Positions 36,372 to 44,028 are shown, numbered from the stretch's first letter. The stretch: DNA of 64,000 nt from Dysgonomonas sp. Marseille-P4361 (GCF_900343125.1 NZ_OPYL01000003.1:124001-188000); one strand, 5' to 3'. Made by a program: numbers and translations. The notes: generated by a model not told the origin, from the letters alone.

Positions 36372-36401
36372 CAAATATAGTTGCTATATACGATATATCA
36401 A
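36372..36401 (-). promoter_or_regulatory. Outward promoter facing the small serine recombinase
   Basis: Minus strand: TTG (36399-36401), 19-base spacer, TATATTTG (36372-36379). It fires leftward through the left inverted repeat to the recombinase ATG at 36258. Confidence 0.6.
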
Positions 36402-36463
36402 CTATGCAAATAGTTAAAAATAGTTGTTTTAGCAGATATATCAAATATTTATATATAATTTTA

Positions 36464-36471
36464 TACTTTTG
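36464..36471 (+). promoter_or_regulatory. Candidate -7 element for the 88-aa gene
   Basis: TACTTTTG matches TAnnTTTG, 34 bases before ATG 36506; no clear -33. Confidence 0.4.
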
Positions 36472-36505
36472 TCTGTTACTGACAGACTGTAAACATATAG
36501 ATAAT

Positions 36506-36769
36506 ATGATTGAGAAGAAAGAAAAGAAACCGATTACATTGTATCATGTCCATTTCTTTGAAGCTCCAAGAGAAGGGCTTACTGAAAAGGACTTCTATTT
36601 CGGTAGTATTAGTGCTATATATGAACACTTTGAAGTTGCAGAAATAGGCATACAGGCATCAAGTATATACAACTTCAAAATGGATGAGGTGAGCAATCCT
36701 GTGTACGAAAATAAGAAATGCAGGATTCGGAAAAGTATATTACTCACAAAATCAAAAACAAATAGTTGA
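36506..36769 (+). CDS. 87-aa protein encoded within the inverted-repeat segment
   Basis: Starts at ATG 36506 (MIEKKEKKPITLYHVHFFEA); the open frame extends upstream into the inverted repeat but encodes nothing plausible there. The protein has FYFGSISAIYEHFEVAEIGI and ends YENKKCRIRKSILLTKS, basic at the C-terminus, compatible with a small nucleic-acid-binding or modular (NUMOD1-like) domain, but I do not recognise it with certainty. It is the only gene between the two 34-bp repeats, so inversion would turn it with the promoters. Confidence 0.6.
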   Translation: MIEKKEKKPITLYHVHFFEAPREGLTEKDFYFGSISAIYEHFEVAEIGIQASSIYNFKMDEVSNPVYENKKCRIRKSILLTKSKTNS

Positions 36770-36794
36770 TATACGCAAAATATGTGTATTTTTG
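36766..36794 (+). promoter_or_regulatory. Outward promoter facing the lipoprotein gene
   Basis: TTG (36766-36768), 18-base spacer, TATTTTTG (36787-36794). It reads out through the right inverted repeat; no TAnnTTTG lies between that repeat and the lipoprotein start, so this is the best candidate promoter for it. Confidence 0.5.
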
Positions 36795-36867
36795 TATTGA
36801 GCAAATGAACAAAGCGTTGTTCTTGTTCGACTTATTGATATATAAAAGAGACATTTAAAATCCTTCA

Positions 36868-36901
36868 CCCTGAAATCTGGTAAATTTCTACAATGCAGTA
36901 A
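36868..36901 (-). repeat. Right 34-bp inverted repeat of candidate invertible segment
   Basis: Begins CCCTGAAATCTGGTAAATT on the plus strand; inverted copy of 36297-36330 with 33 of 34 positions matching. No target-site duplication is apparent outside the two repeats. Confidence 0.85.
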
Positions 36902-37075
36902 GGATAGCAAGAATGTCCCATTTCTCTATATGAAAATATGGGGGATGTGGGATTGTTGGCTATTACTGCATACGTTTACCAGAGCGTCAGGAGAATAGTT
37001 TTACAATTTCCATGTCCCTTTCTTTATTTTAAACCGTTCATTTGGGAAGTTGATGAACAACAAAATTTTTTAAGT

Positions 37076-37531
37076 ATGAAAAAGACTTATTTCAAGTTTT
37101 TGAACGCTCTGGTAATTTTATGCGTTAGTCTATCACTTGCATCGTGTTCTGATGACGATGATGGGAATGGTAGCAGAACTGAGAATTTATTAGTTGGTAA
37201 ATGGCAACCTGTCAGTGTCTCAGAAGAATCTGTCAATGATAGGAATAGTATGTTTTACTCGTTGCGAGATGATATTATTGAGTTTTTAGGAGATAAGACT
37301 GTCACTTATGATGAAAGTGATACATATTATTTCAGCAGTAAACCTGACCCTAATACAAAAAGCACTTAGTCTTTCAGGGTTGAAGAATTTGGGAATGAAC
37401 AATTTCCAACATTAAATATTGCAGGGGAAGGAGTTTTTTTCTTTAAAGAGGATTTCTTTATCGTTTCAATTAGTGATACTAAATTGATTATTAGTAATGG
37501 TATTGAGTACGAATTTAAACGAATAAAATAA
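37076..37531 (+). pseudogene. Lipocalin-like lipoprotein with in-frame stop
   Basis: Start ATG 37076 (MKKTYFKFLNALVILCVS), lipobox ending LSLASC with Cys24, then LLVGKWQPVSVSEES, the opening of a lipocalin-like domain. TAG at 37367-37369 stops the frame after 97 codons, but the same frame stays open beyond it to TAA at 37531 and encodes the expected domain end (SFRVEEFGNEQFP, IVSISDTKLIISNG, YEFKRIK). A single C-to-T change of CAG would explain the stop. Full length would be 151 codons. Surface lipoprotein cargo of the island, placed downstream of the candidate switch. Confidence 0.7.
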
Positions 37532-37568
37532 TCAATCTAACCTTTTAGATTAGATTCATACAAACAAG

Positions 37569-37614
37569 AATGTATCAATATGTCTATTTATAGATTATAT
37601 TGATACATTTTTAT
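37569..37614 (+). terminator. Intrinsic terminator after the lipoprotein
   Basis: AATGTATCAATAT (37569-37581) pairs perfectly with ATATTGATACATT (37597-37609), followed by TTTATTTT. Confidence 0.75.
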
Positions 37615-37707
37615 TTTCACACACTCGATGAACGAGATAATCCAAAACAAGCATTTTACACACTATGTCTATGATTTGGGAAAAAGGGGATTAATGGACT
37701 TGTCAAA

Positions 37708-37863
37708 TTATTCTATCTTTGCCCAATACTCTAAAAGAGACTGACTAATCTTCTTCCTATGGCTGGACGAAAGAGTTTTTCCAAAGTTGGGATTTCTGTC
37801 GCCCTTTAACGATTCACTTATCTTCTGTTTATGCTCGTTGCTTAATTTTCTTATTGTTCTCAT
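37708..37863 (-). CDS. NUMOD3-like mini-protein
   Basis: 51 residues, ATG 37863 to TAA 37708. It contains two copies of the NUMOD3 motif: LSNEHKQKISESLKG followed by DRNPNFGKTLSSSHRK and KISQSLLEYW. NUMOD3 is a DNA-binding module normally fused to GIY-YIG or HNH homing endonucleases; here it stands alone with no nuclease domain. It overlaps the 3' end of the rep gene by 35 bases in a different frame, so it is probably cotranscribed and may be translationally coupled. Confidence 0.65.
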   Translation of the reverse strand: MRTIRKLSNEHKQKISESLKGDRNPNFGKTLSSSHRKKISQSLLEYWAKIE

Positions 37864-38992
37864 ATCTATGTTTTTGATATATATTCATTATTCTACCTAA
37901 ATTTGATAATTCATATTTAAGTATTTCATATCTAATACTTCTCTCATTATAAATATCTCTATTATAAGATAAAATATAATATTTGTTTTCTTTATCATAT
38001 TTATATTTGAATATATCATTATTAACGTTGTATGCTTCGGCAATTTCTTCCTGTAATATAGGTTCTGACAGTGTAGGTTGTAATATACCCTTTGATTGTA
38101 AATTTTGAGGCTTTTCGACTAACTGTATTTTTACCTTCTTGCGTCCTTGTCCTTTATAAATTGTAATAATTCTATCCAAGTAATCTGAGAACATCTCGAA
38201 CAGGAATTCATTATTGAGTATATCTTCAATCGCTATTTGTCTTTTTATCTTCTTACCATATCGCCTTATTTCTTCATAGCTATTTCTGACTTCTATGCGA
38301 AATATTTTCTTCGATTTGGGATTTTGTCTCAGGTGGAATTCAGAAATATACTCTTTCTTGGATATTTCCTCTATCTCTTCTGCTTTGTCATAACAGGCGA
38401 CCTCTTTTCTTTTGTCTTTTCCCTTGATTAGGATTGAACGAAGTTCATAAGGATTATTTAGACTTCCACTATTGTAGTAAGTAATCTCTTTCAGAACCTC
38501 ATCTCGATTTTTGATAATATTTCCAAAGAGCTTTACCGTATTATCTTTTGCTTTTAGATTTCGTCTGATAACCTGTTCAGGGTTGAACTTATAGCAATCA
38601 ACTGCTATGTCGATTTGTTTGAAGTTGTTTATTTTCAGGTTGAGGTCTTCCAATATCGTTGGAATGTTTTTCAATGTGTCATTATAGAATACCTGATTGT
38701 CTACACTAAAACGAAGCATATTGGTATATATATTCCCATAATATAAAGCGAAATCAATAATACCCATTAGTGTATCCTTGTGATAAACCTTGTAAGAATA
38801 TTTATACCTGTTTGATGGGTCTGTGGTACGAACTAATTTTGTTTCCCCAAATTGAAAATCCGAATGGAGATATTCGAGGGAATGGGTGACTGCATAATCA
38901 AAATTATCTTCTACTATTGAAGTGCAACTTATAATAAGTTTGTCTAGTACAATTACTGAGCTTGGATGTGTTTTTCTTTTTTCATCTTTCAT
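37829..38992 (-). CDS. Rolling-circle-type replication initiator (Rep_trans/phage-CRI-like)
   Basis: 387 residues. The order of motifs resembles Rep_trans and filamentous-phage gpII/RstA initiators: KLIISCTSIVEDNFDYA at the start, FKQIDIAVDCYKFNPEQ near 133-150, the tyrosine block VACYDKAEEIEEISKK near 200, and IFRIEVRNSYEEIRRYG near 232-248. No HUH histidine pair was seen. Likely nicks the element's origin to start rolling-circle replication of the excised form. Hairpin and palindrome upstream (39121-39188) are candidate origin structures. Assignment is from motif layout, so moderate. Confidence 0.6.
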   Translation of the reverse strand: MKDEKRKTHPSSVIVLDKLIISCTSIVEDNFDYAVTHSLEYLHSDFQFGETKLVRTTDPSNRYKYSYKVYHKDTLMGIIDFALYYGNIYTNMLRFSVDNQVFYNDTLKNIPTILEDLNLKINNFKQIDIAVDCYKFNPEQVIRRNLKAKDNTVKLFGNIIKNRDEVLKEITYYNSGSLNNPYELRSILIKGKDKRKEVACYDKAEEIEEISKKEYISEFHLRQNPKSKKIFRIEVRNSYEEIRRYGKKIKRQIAIEDILNNEFLFEMFSDYLDRIITIYKGQGRKKVKIQLVEKPQNLQSKGILQPTLSEPILQEEIAEAYNVNNDIFKYKYDKENKYYILSYNRDIYNERSIRYEILKYELSNLGRIMNIYQKHRYENNKKIKQRA

Positions 38993-39120
38993 AATTTATT
39001 AAATGTTTATACTTTTTATTGTTAGTACACCTGAGTATACTTTACTGTACTTTATTAATAAATATATCTTTGAAGATGAATTTGTAAATAGTTAATAAAA
39101 ATATTTTTATATGAAAAGAA

Positions 39121-39144
39121 GAAAGTTGCACTTCGGCAACTTTC
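39121..39144. other. 9-bp perfect hairpin, candidate double-strand origin or terminator
   Basis: GAAAGTTGC and GCAACTTTC around the loop ACTTCG. It lies ~130 bases upstream of rep, where rolling-circle nick sites are often found, but on the minus strand it is followed by TTCTTTTC and could equally terminate the 116-aa gene. Confidence 0.5.
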
Positions 39145-39172
39145 AATTATAATATTCAAATTTGATATTGTT

Positions 39173-39188
39173 GCGCGCGATCGCGCGC
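39173..39188. repeat. Perfect 16-bp GC-rich palindrome
   Basis: GCGCGCGATCGCGCGC, all G/C except the central AT, in an otherwise strongly AT-rich region between the rep and 116-aa genes. Candidate origin component or protein-binding site. Confidence 0.6.
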
Positions 39189-39213
39189 TTATATAATAAT
39201 TAAATTATATCTA

Positions 39214-39564
39214 TTATAATTTTATAAATGTACCTCTATCTTTCGTTAAAAATTTGAGTGTACCACTTGTTGTTTCTATTATATAGCAACGAATATCAAT
39301 TTCCGTTTTAAAGAACTCAACAAATGATTTATATAGGTAATCTTCTGTCGATATATCGGCAACTATAATAGCATTTCCTGTGTGATTTAAAAATATATCC
39401 GATTGTACCCGTTGAATATTATTGAAAAAACATTCCCATTTATTATCTTCTGTATCAGTTAGCACAAATGACAAATCAGAAATGCCATTATATGTAATAT
39501 TAATTTTCAACTCATTTAATTCTGTGTCGTGGTAAACAACATCAAAAAAGGAAGTGCTATCCAT
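39214..39564 (-). CDS. Hypothetical 116-aa element protein
   Basis: 116 residues, no signal peptide or membrane segment; alternates beta-like stretches (LKINITYNGISDLSFVLTD, KWECFFNNIQRV, IRCYIIETTSGTLKFLT). The composition and length recall single-domain immunity or SMI1-like proteins but no motif decides it. Not recognised. Lies between the right end of the island and rep on the same strand. Confidence 0.5.
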   Translation of the reverse strand: MDSTSFFDVVYHDTELNELKINITYNGISDLSFVLTDTEDNKWECFFNNIQRVQSDIFLNHTGNAIIVADISTEDYLYKSFVEFFKTEIDIRCYIIETTSGTLKFLTKDRGTFIKL

Positions 39565-39643
39565 ATTAATATTTTAAAGTTTCTATAAAGCTAACAATTT
39601 TCTGCCAATCCACACAAAAAGAGTTCGAGACTTTGGTGCTATA

Positions 39644-39889
39644 CTCCACTACATCGGACAAACTTGATAAAAAGGGTTTGTCCGATTTGTTTATCTCCTC
39701 GTAAGTACTTGATATTTCACTGAATAATTCAAATACTTTGTCCTCTCCATCGGTTCGATACTCCTGATTTTTCCTTATCATAAAAGATGCCATTTGGATA
39801 AGCTAATTTCTGTATTTTCTTACGAATATTATAATCTCCATTCTTCTACAAATTCCCTATATTAGAAGCCATTTCAATAGTTTTATCAA
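39644..39889 (-). pseudogene. Relic of a second large serine integrase (right direct-repeat copy)
   Basis: 246 bases matching the 3' end of the integrase gene (33573-33817). Minus-strand translation gives the same KDNQEYRTDGE-type segment (EYRTDGEDKVFELFSEISST) and ends SSLSDVVE before diverging into YSTKVSNSFCVDWQK. One extra T in the run near 39772-39776 shifts the frame relative to the intact copy. Sequence diverges abruptly at 39890. Best explained as the remnant of an older related element in the same tRNA site, left when the newer one inserted in tandem. Confidence 0.75.
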
Positions 39890-39946
39890 TCATATTAATA
39901 ACTAACAAAATTGTTTCTAGTTTCTGTTCATTACTATACTTTACAT

Positions 39947-39988
39947 GAAATACCCTCAAAAGTTATATCTAACTTTTGAGGGTATTTC
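39947..39988 (-). terminator. Intrinsic terminator of the GH97 gene
   Basis: GAAATACCCTCAAAAGTT pairs perfectly with AACTTTTGAGGGTATTTC across the loop ATATCT; lies just past the GH97 stop on the minus strand. Confidence 0.85.
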
Positions 39989-40012
39989 ATTATGATAATA
40001 TTTCATCTTGCT

Positions 40013-41968
40013 CTATTCCAACACAGCAGCGAAACCTCCGTTTCTAACCATTTCTATTTTAATCTTATCTCCTTTTTTTGCCGAAGATTTATTCATACGA
40101 TAATCCATAGCCTGATGTTCAGCATTGATACCATCAACGAAAGACGTCATATTGTAAGTCTTTCCATCAGATAAGAAATTCAGGTCTATTTCAAAGGTTC
40201 TGTTTTTTTCTTTATTATTAGTTATTCCACCGATAAACCATTTATCTCCTTTTCGTTTTGCTACAATTGTATATTCCCCAACTTTAGCTTTCAGAGATAC
40301 AGTTTCATCCCATGTCACCGGGACTTTAGTCATAAAGTCAGTGCAGTCTTGATTCTTATAATATGCAGTAGGACTATCTGCCAACATTTGCAGTCCGCTC
40401 TCAAAAATAACAAAGAGAGCCAACTGGTAGGTGCGTGTACCAATACTTGCCGAATTTGGACGCCTAGATAGATAAAGTTCAGGCTGCATACTGGTCATTG
40501 CACCCGGAGTATAATCCATTGCTCCCACAGCGTTGCGCATATATGGGAAATAAAGACTATTATCTGGGTAACACCCCCCATTTGCTCCATACCTCTCACA
40601 CCTTCATAGGTCAACACATTTGGATATCGGTACTCCAAACCTGCAGGTTTGAACGAACCATGGAAAGAAATGAATAGTTTATTTGCAGCTGCTTCTTTAG
40701 CAACTCTTTCGTAATAGTCAACCATCCACTGGTCGCTACGATCCATGAAGTCTATCTTCACTCCTTTGATACCCCACTCTGCAAAAGTCTTGAACAGGTC
40801 AAAGTTATTTTCTACAGTCAACCAGGTCAACCAAAGAATGATATCTACATTTTTTGATTTACCGTAACGAATCAACTCTGGTAGATTTACTTTATCGTTA
40901 GGTGTATACGGGTCGCGAGTAGATTTAGCCCACCCCTCATCCATAATAATATAGGAAATTCCTTGCTTAGATGCGAAGTCTATAAAATACTTATAAGTTT
41001 CAAGATTGTAACCCGAAACAAAGTTCACATCAGGACCATATACTGATGCTCCATTCCACCATTCCCAACTCACTTGTCCGGGTTTAATCCACGATGGATC
41101 TTCAATTTCACTTTTTCTCGATAATTTGTATACCATCATGTTCTCTATCAACTGTCCATCCTCTTTAGCGATTACAAAAAATCGCCAAGGAAAATCTCGC
41201 TTTCCGCTTGTTTTAGCTATGTAGTTAGCTTCTTTAAGTATTTTTTGGCTTCGGTCTCCATCTTCTCCAAATTCGAGAGGTACTTTCGGGAAAACAGAAA
41301 TAGTTCCCTGATTGTCTGTACTCTTCAAAAACATACAAGGATAATCGAAAAGGTCAGCTTCACTGATAAGGATTTTATAATCATTGATAGCATCTATCAA
41401 CAGAGGAAGTGTCACCATTTCATCTGCGGCTTTCCATTTCGAACTCTCTAGATGTTTATAAGGATTCTCGTATGAAGTCTTGAAGTTTTTAGTCGGCTGT
41501 ATATGCAGTTTGTAGTCAGCAGGAAAGTTCAAGGCAAGCAATTCATCTTCAACCTCTATATCGCCTTTTATATCCGTTATAAAACGATATGCAATTCCGT
41601 CATCAAAAGCCCTAAACTCGACAGAATAGTTTCCTTTAAACTTCATTAATAACTGATTATATTCGCTTGACACGGATGAAAACTTAATGGGAATGACAGG
41701 ATTGGAAAGTTCCTTGTGTTTAGTTATCTTTTTCTTAGACAAAGAAGGTTTTTCTCCTAATACCTTACTATCTTTCAGCTTCATTTGAAGCACATTATCC
41801 TTAAGTAAAAGGTCTTGTCCATAAGATACATCGTAATATATCTTGTCTGCAAGACGTATTTTAACTAATATTTCTCCATTCGGAGATTTCAACTCTAATT
41901 TGGTTTGGGAGTACATTCCAACTGCACAGAGGAATGCCAACACTGGAATTAGTAATGTTTTTTTTCAT
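40013..41968 (-). pseudogene. Glycoside hydrolase family 97 (SusB-like), two frameshifts
   Basis: Two overlapping frames together encode one GH97 enzyme of about 650 residues. The main frame (41943-40495) covers the N-terminal super-sandwich and the TIM barrel (PGQVSWEWWNGASVYGPDVN, GVKIDFMDRSDQWMVDYYER, NVLTYEGVRGMEQMGG); the second (40540-40013) gives the C-terminus (RNAVGAMDYTPGAMTSMQPE onward). They join if the C-run at 40574-40579 (six bases) had seven. The signal peptide is also out of frame: the ATG at 41968 is followed by eight As, whereas seven would give MKKTLLIPVLAFLCAVG. GH97 enzymes are periplasmic alpha-glucosidases or alpha-galactosidases. No SusC/D partner is adjacent. Confidence 0.85.
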
Positions 41969-42238
41969 ATTCAACAATTTGGTGTTAATTAGGGATTAGT
42001 TAGATACTATTTGTTAACAATGAAATAAAGATAGTCATTATTTAACCAAAGAGCAGAAGTAAATCCCAGTGTTTTGTCATTTATCTAACAGATGGCATCT
42101 ATTTCAAACATTTAACTTCCTATCAGACAAGAGTCTTTATTAAAGTTAAACTTTCATAGAAAGACAACCAATTAAATTTTAATCTATCATTAACAAATAA
42201 AAGAAGCACCTATAACTATCGTTATAAGTGCTTCTTCG
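41969..42238. other. Intergenic region upstream of the GH97 gene
   Basis: 270 bases with no ORF. It contains the tRNA-Arg terminator at its right end and no convincing TAnnTTTG element for the GH97 gene. Confidence 0.4.
42201..42236 (-). terminator. Intrinsic terminator after tRNA-Arg
   Basis: AAGAAGCACCTATAAC pairs with GTTATAAGTGCTTCTT with a single C/A mismatch; followed on the minus strand by TTATTTGTT. Confidence 0.85.
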
Positions 42239-42312
42239 TGACCACGGCAGGATTCAAACCTGCAACCTTCTGATCCGTAGTCAGATGCTCTATTCAGTTG
42301 AGCTACGTAGCC
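42239..42312 (-). tRNA. tRNA-Arg(ACG)
   Basis: 74 bases on the minus strand. Acceptor GGCTACG pairs with CGTGGTC (wobbles allowed), discriminator A. Anticodon stem TCTGA/TCAGA with loop CTACGGA, anticodon ACG (A34 is normally deaminated to inosine by TadA). T arm GCAGG-TTTGAAT-CCTGC. CCA is not encoded. Confidence 0.95.
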
Positions 42313-42330
42313 ATTTCCTTAATTGCGTTG

Positions 42331-42362
42331 CAAAGGTAAAATAGTTTTATATATAATCCAAA
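42331..42362 (-). promoter_or_regulatory. Promoter of tRNA-Arg
   Basis: Minus strand: TTTG (42359-42362), 20-base spacer, TACCTTTG (42331-42338), then 18 bases to the tRNA 5' end. Full consensus match; the best promoter in the window. Confidence 0.8.
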
Positions 42363-42403
42363 TTTACAGCTGTAAAAATTTGATATTTTTTCACTTCAGA
42401 ACA

Positions 42404-43297
42404 TCAACATTTGATATTCAGTTCAATAAGTACATTCCTTATCTGTTCATATGTTTTGATGCAGGTTGGCACTAAAGGCAAACGAAGTTTGTTTTCAATA
42501 TACCCCATCATATTTAGCATACATTTTACACCTGCAGGATTACCATCGACAAATAACAACTCGAACAATTCATTAAAGCTATGGTGAATTGTTAAAGCAC
42601 TGTTATAATCACCTTCCAATGCCAAGCGAGTCATACGGCTAAATTCTTTAGGAAAAGCATTCCCTATAACAGAAATAACCCCGATAGCTCCAAGCGTAAT
42701 TAATGGAAATGTAACACCATCATCACCTGATATAACATCGAAATGAGCTGGCTTACGCTTTATTATTTCATCCATTTGACTCATATTACCCGAAGCCTCC
42801 TTAACTGCCACGATATTAGGGAAGTCATTTGCTATTCGCAAAGTAGTATCAGGAGTCATATTAACACCCGTTCTACCCGGAACATTATAAGAAATAATAG
42901 GCAATGGTGAAGCTTCCGAAATCGCTTTATAGTGTTGGTAAATACCTTCTTGAGATGGTTTATTGTAATATGGAACAACAGAAAGAATTCCATCTATCCC
43001 TGCATAGTCGTTTTTAGAGAGTTTTTGTACAATTGCACGTGTATTATTTCCTCCTTCTCCCAGAATAATAGGAATCCGACCACCAACTTTGCTAACAACA
43101 AGTTCTACAATATCTTTCTTTTCTTCTTCTGTAAGAGTTGGAGTCTCGGCTGTCGTGCCTAAGACTACTAGATAATCAGTGCTATTTTGCAATTGGTAGT
43201 CAACAAGTCTGGATAAAGCATCAAAGTCAACACTTTCATCCTCCTTAAAGGGCGTTATCAGAGCAACCCCCATCCCTCTTAAATTTATTCTAGACAT
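42404..43297 (-). CDS. dapA: 4-hydroxy-tetrahydrodipicolinate synthase
   Basis: 297 residues, standard DapA. Pyruvate-site GTTAETPTL near 46, proton-relay Tyr in IISYNVPGRTGVNM near 134, Schiff-base Lys in IVAVKEASGNMSQ near 163, and the late GAIGVISVIGNAFP. Condenses pyruvate and aspartate semialdehyde for lysine and diaminopimelate. A TAATTTTG -7 candidate sits at 43354-43361 on the minus strand. Confidence 0.96.
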   Translation of the reverse strand: MSRINLRGMGVALITPFKEDESVDFDALSRLVDYQLQNSTDYLVVLGTTAETPTLTEEEKKDIVELVVSKVGGRIPIILGEGGNNTRAIVQKLSKNDYAGIDGILSVVPYYNKPSQEGIYQHYKAISEASPLPIISYNVPGRTGVNMTPDTTLRIANDFPNIVAVKEASGNMSQMDEIIKRKPAHFDVISGDDGVTFPLITLGAIGVISVIGNAFPKEFSRMTRLALEGDYNSALTIHHSFNELFELLFVDGNPAGVKCMLNMMGYIENKLRLPLVPTCIKTYEQIRNVLIELNIKC

Positions 43298-43439
43298 AAA
43301 ATATTCAAGCTAAATAACTTCTCTATCGAAAGAAGTCCTTATATCATATTGTACAAAATTAAGAATTAATTTGAGAAGATTTTCACGAATAGAGATATTT
43401 ATAGTGACTATTTAATTTAAATATAGACTTCCTAAAGAA

Positions 43440-43964
43440 TCAAGTAGTTACATTATCTAAATACGACGTCAATTGTTTGTAAGTTTCTGTTAAATCCATA
43501 GACTCATCTTTTAATAAGACAAAATCGTACAATCTATAATTATGTTCTTTAATCCCTATACAAAACTTGGATTTATTTTCAGCCAACAAGCTCATCAATA
43601 CAATATTATCTTCTGTAGTAAGATCTATCAGTGTATCATACTGTAAATTACCAAAGTCTTTATTTAGGTTATTATAACCTTTTAAGGAAGAACTTTCCTT
43701 TCTAGAGATAACTCTTACTTTTTCAGGCAATGTTTGACCTGCTATCTTATTTTTAGAAGATTCTATAGTCCATAAAATAACATTCTTCCCTTTCCTTTCT
43801 AAATCAGCAGTTATAAGACTTACCTTATCCCAGTCCCCATAGGTAAATAAGATAAGAATATCATCCATTTCATTCAGATTAAGAAACGAACGAATTCTTT
43901 TATTTCGTTTCAAGATAGAGTCTATACTCTTTTTCAATTTTAATTCAAACAAACCAAAAAACAT
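43440..43964 (-). CDS. DUF6913-like protein
   Basis: 174 residues, cytosolic, with LFTYGDWDKVSLITADLERK at ~56-75 and YDTLIDLTTEDNIVLMSLLA near 115-134, then KFCIGIKEHNYRLYDFVL. The Rossmann-like layout and position just upstream of dapA match the DUF6913 family of Bacteroidota as I remember it. Function unknown. The same neighbourhood (this gene, dapA, ligA) recurs in Bacteroidales. Confidence 0.6.
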   Translation of the reverse strand: MFFGLFELKLKKSIDSILKRNKRIRSFLNLNEMDDILILFTYGDWDKVSLITADLERKGKNVILWTIESSKNKIAGQTLPEKVRVISRKESSSLKGYNNLNKDFGNLQYDTLIDLTTEDNIVLMSLLAENKSKFCIGIKEHNYRLYDFVLLKDESMDLTETYKQLTSYLDNVTT

Positions 43965-44028
43965 AATCTAATATTTAAATTTAGACATATATACAAACTC
44001 TATCTTGATCCGAATTGTTTAATGATAA

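Larger units (their letters stand above)
33573..39643. mobile_element. 6.07-kb integrative element in tRNA-Ala
   Basis: Bounded by a 245-bp direct repeat that begins inside the tRNA 3' end (33573) and recurs at 39644. Contents: large serine integrase at the tRNA edge, a coupled 55-aa protein, a frameshifted small serine recombinase, an inverted-repeat segment, a lipoprotein, a NUMOD3-like mini-protein, a Rep protein with candidate origin and a 116-aa orphan. No relaxase, conjugation, portal, capsid or Zot-like gene is present, so it looks like an integrated plasmid-like element rather than a conjugative element or phage. Several genes are damaged, suggesting partial decay. Confidence 0.75.

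Noticed and set aside
36266-36505. N-terminal extension of the 87-aa protein
   Set aside because: The frame is open but it runs through the inverted repeat and a promoter, and has no plausible protein character.
36297-36901. Insertion sequence or MITE bounded by 34-bp inverted repeats
   Set aside because: No transposase inside, no visible target-site duplication, and an adjacent serine recombinase plus internal dyads fit a site-specific inversion segment better. A passive transposon is not fully excluded.
36938-37075. N-terminal extension of the lipocalin-like lipoprotein
   Set aside because: A proper lipoprotein signal peptide begins at ATG 37076; upstream codons are intergenic.
37367-37369. 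Recoding of TAG as an amino acid
   Set aside because: No pyrrolysine or suppressor system is visible and other genes here use TAG as a normal stop; a nonsense mutation is simpler.
37829-38992. Filamentous (inovirus-like) prophage
   Set aside because: Rep resembles gpII/RstA-type initiators, but no Zot-like ATPase, coat or adsorption protein is present.
40013-41943. Two separate glycosidase genes
   Set aside because: The two frames are adjacent parts of one GH97 protein and join seamlessly when one base is added to a homopolymer.
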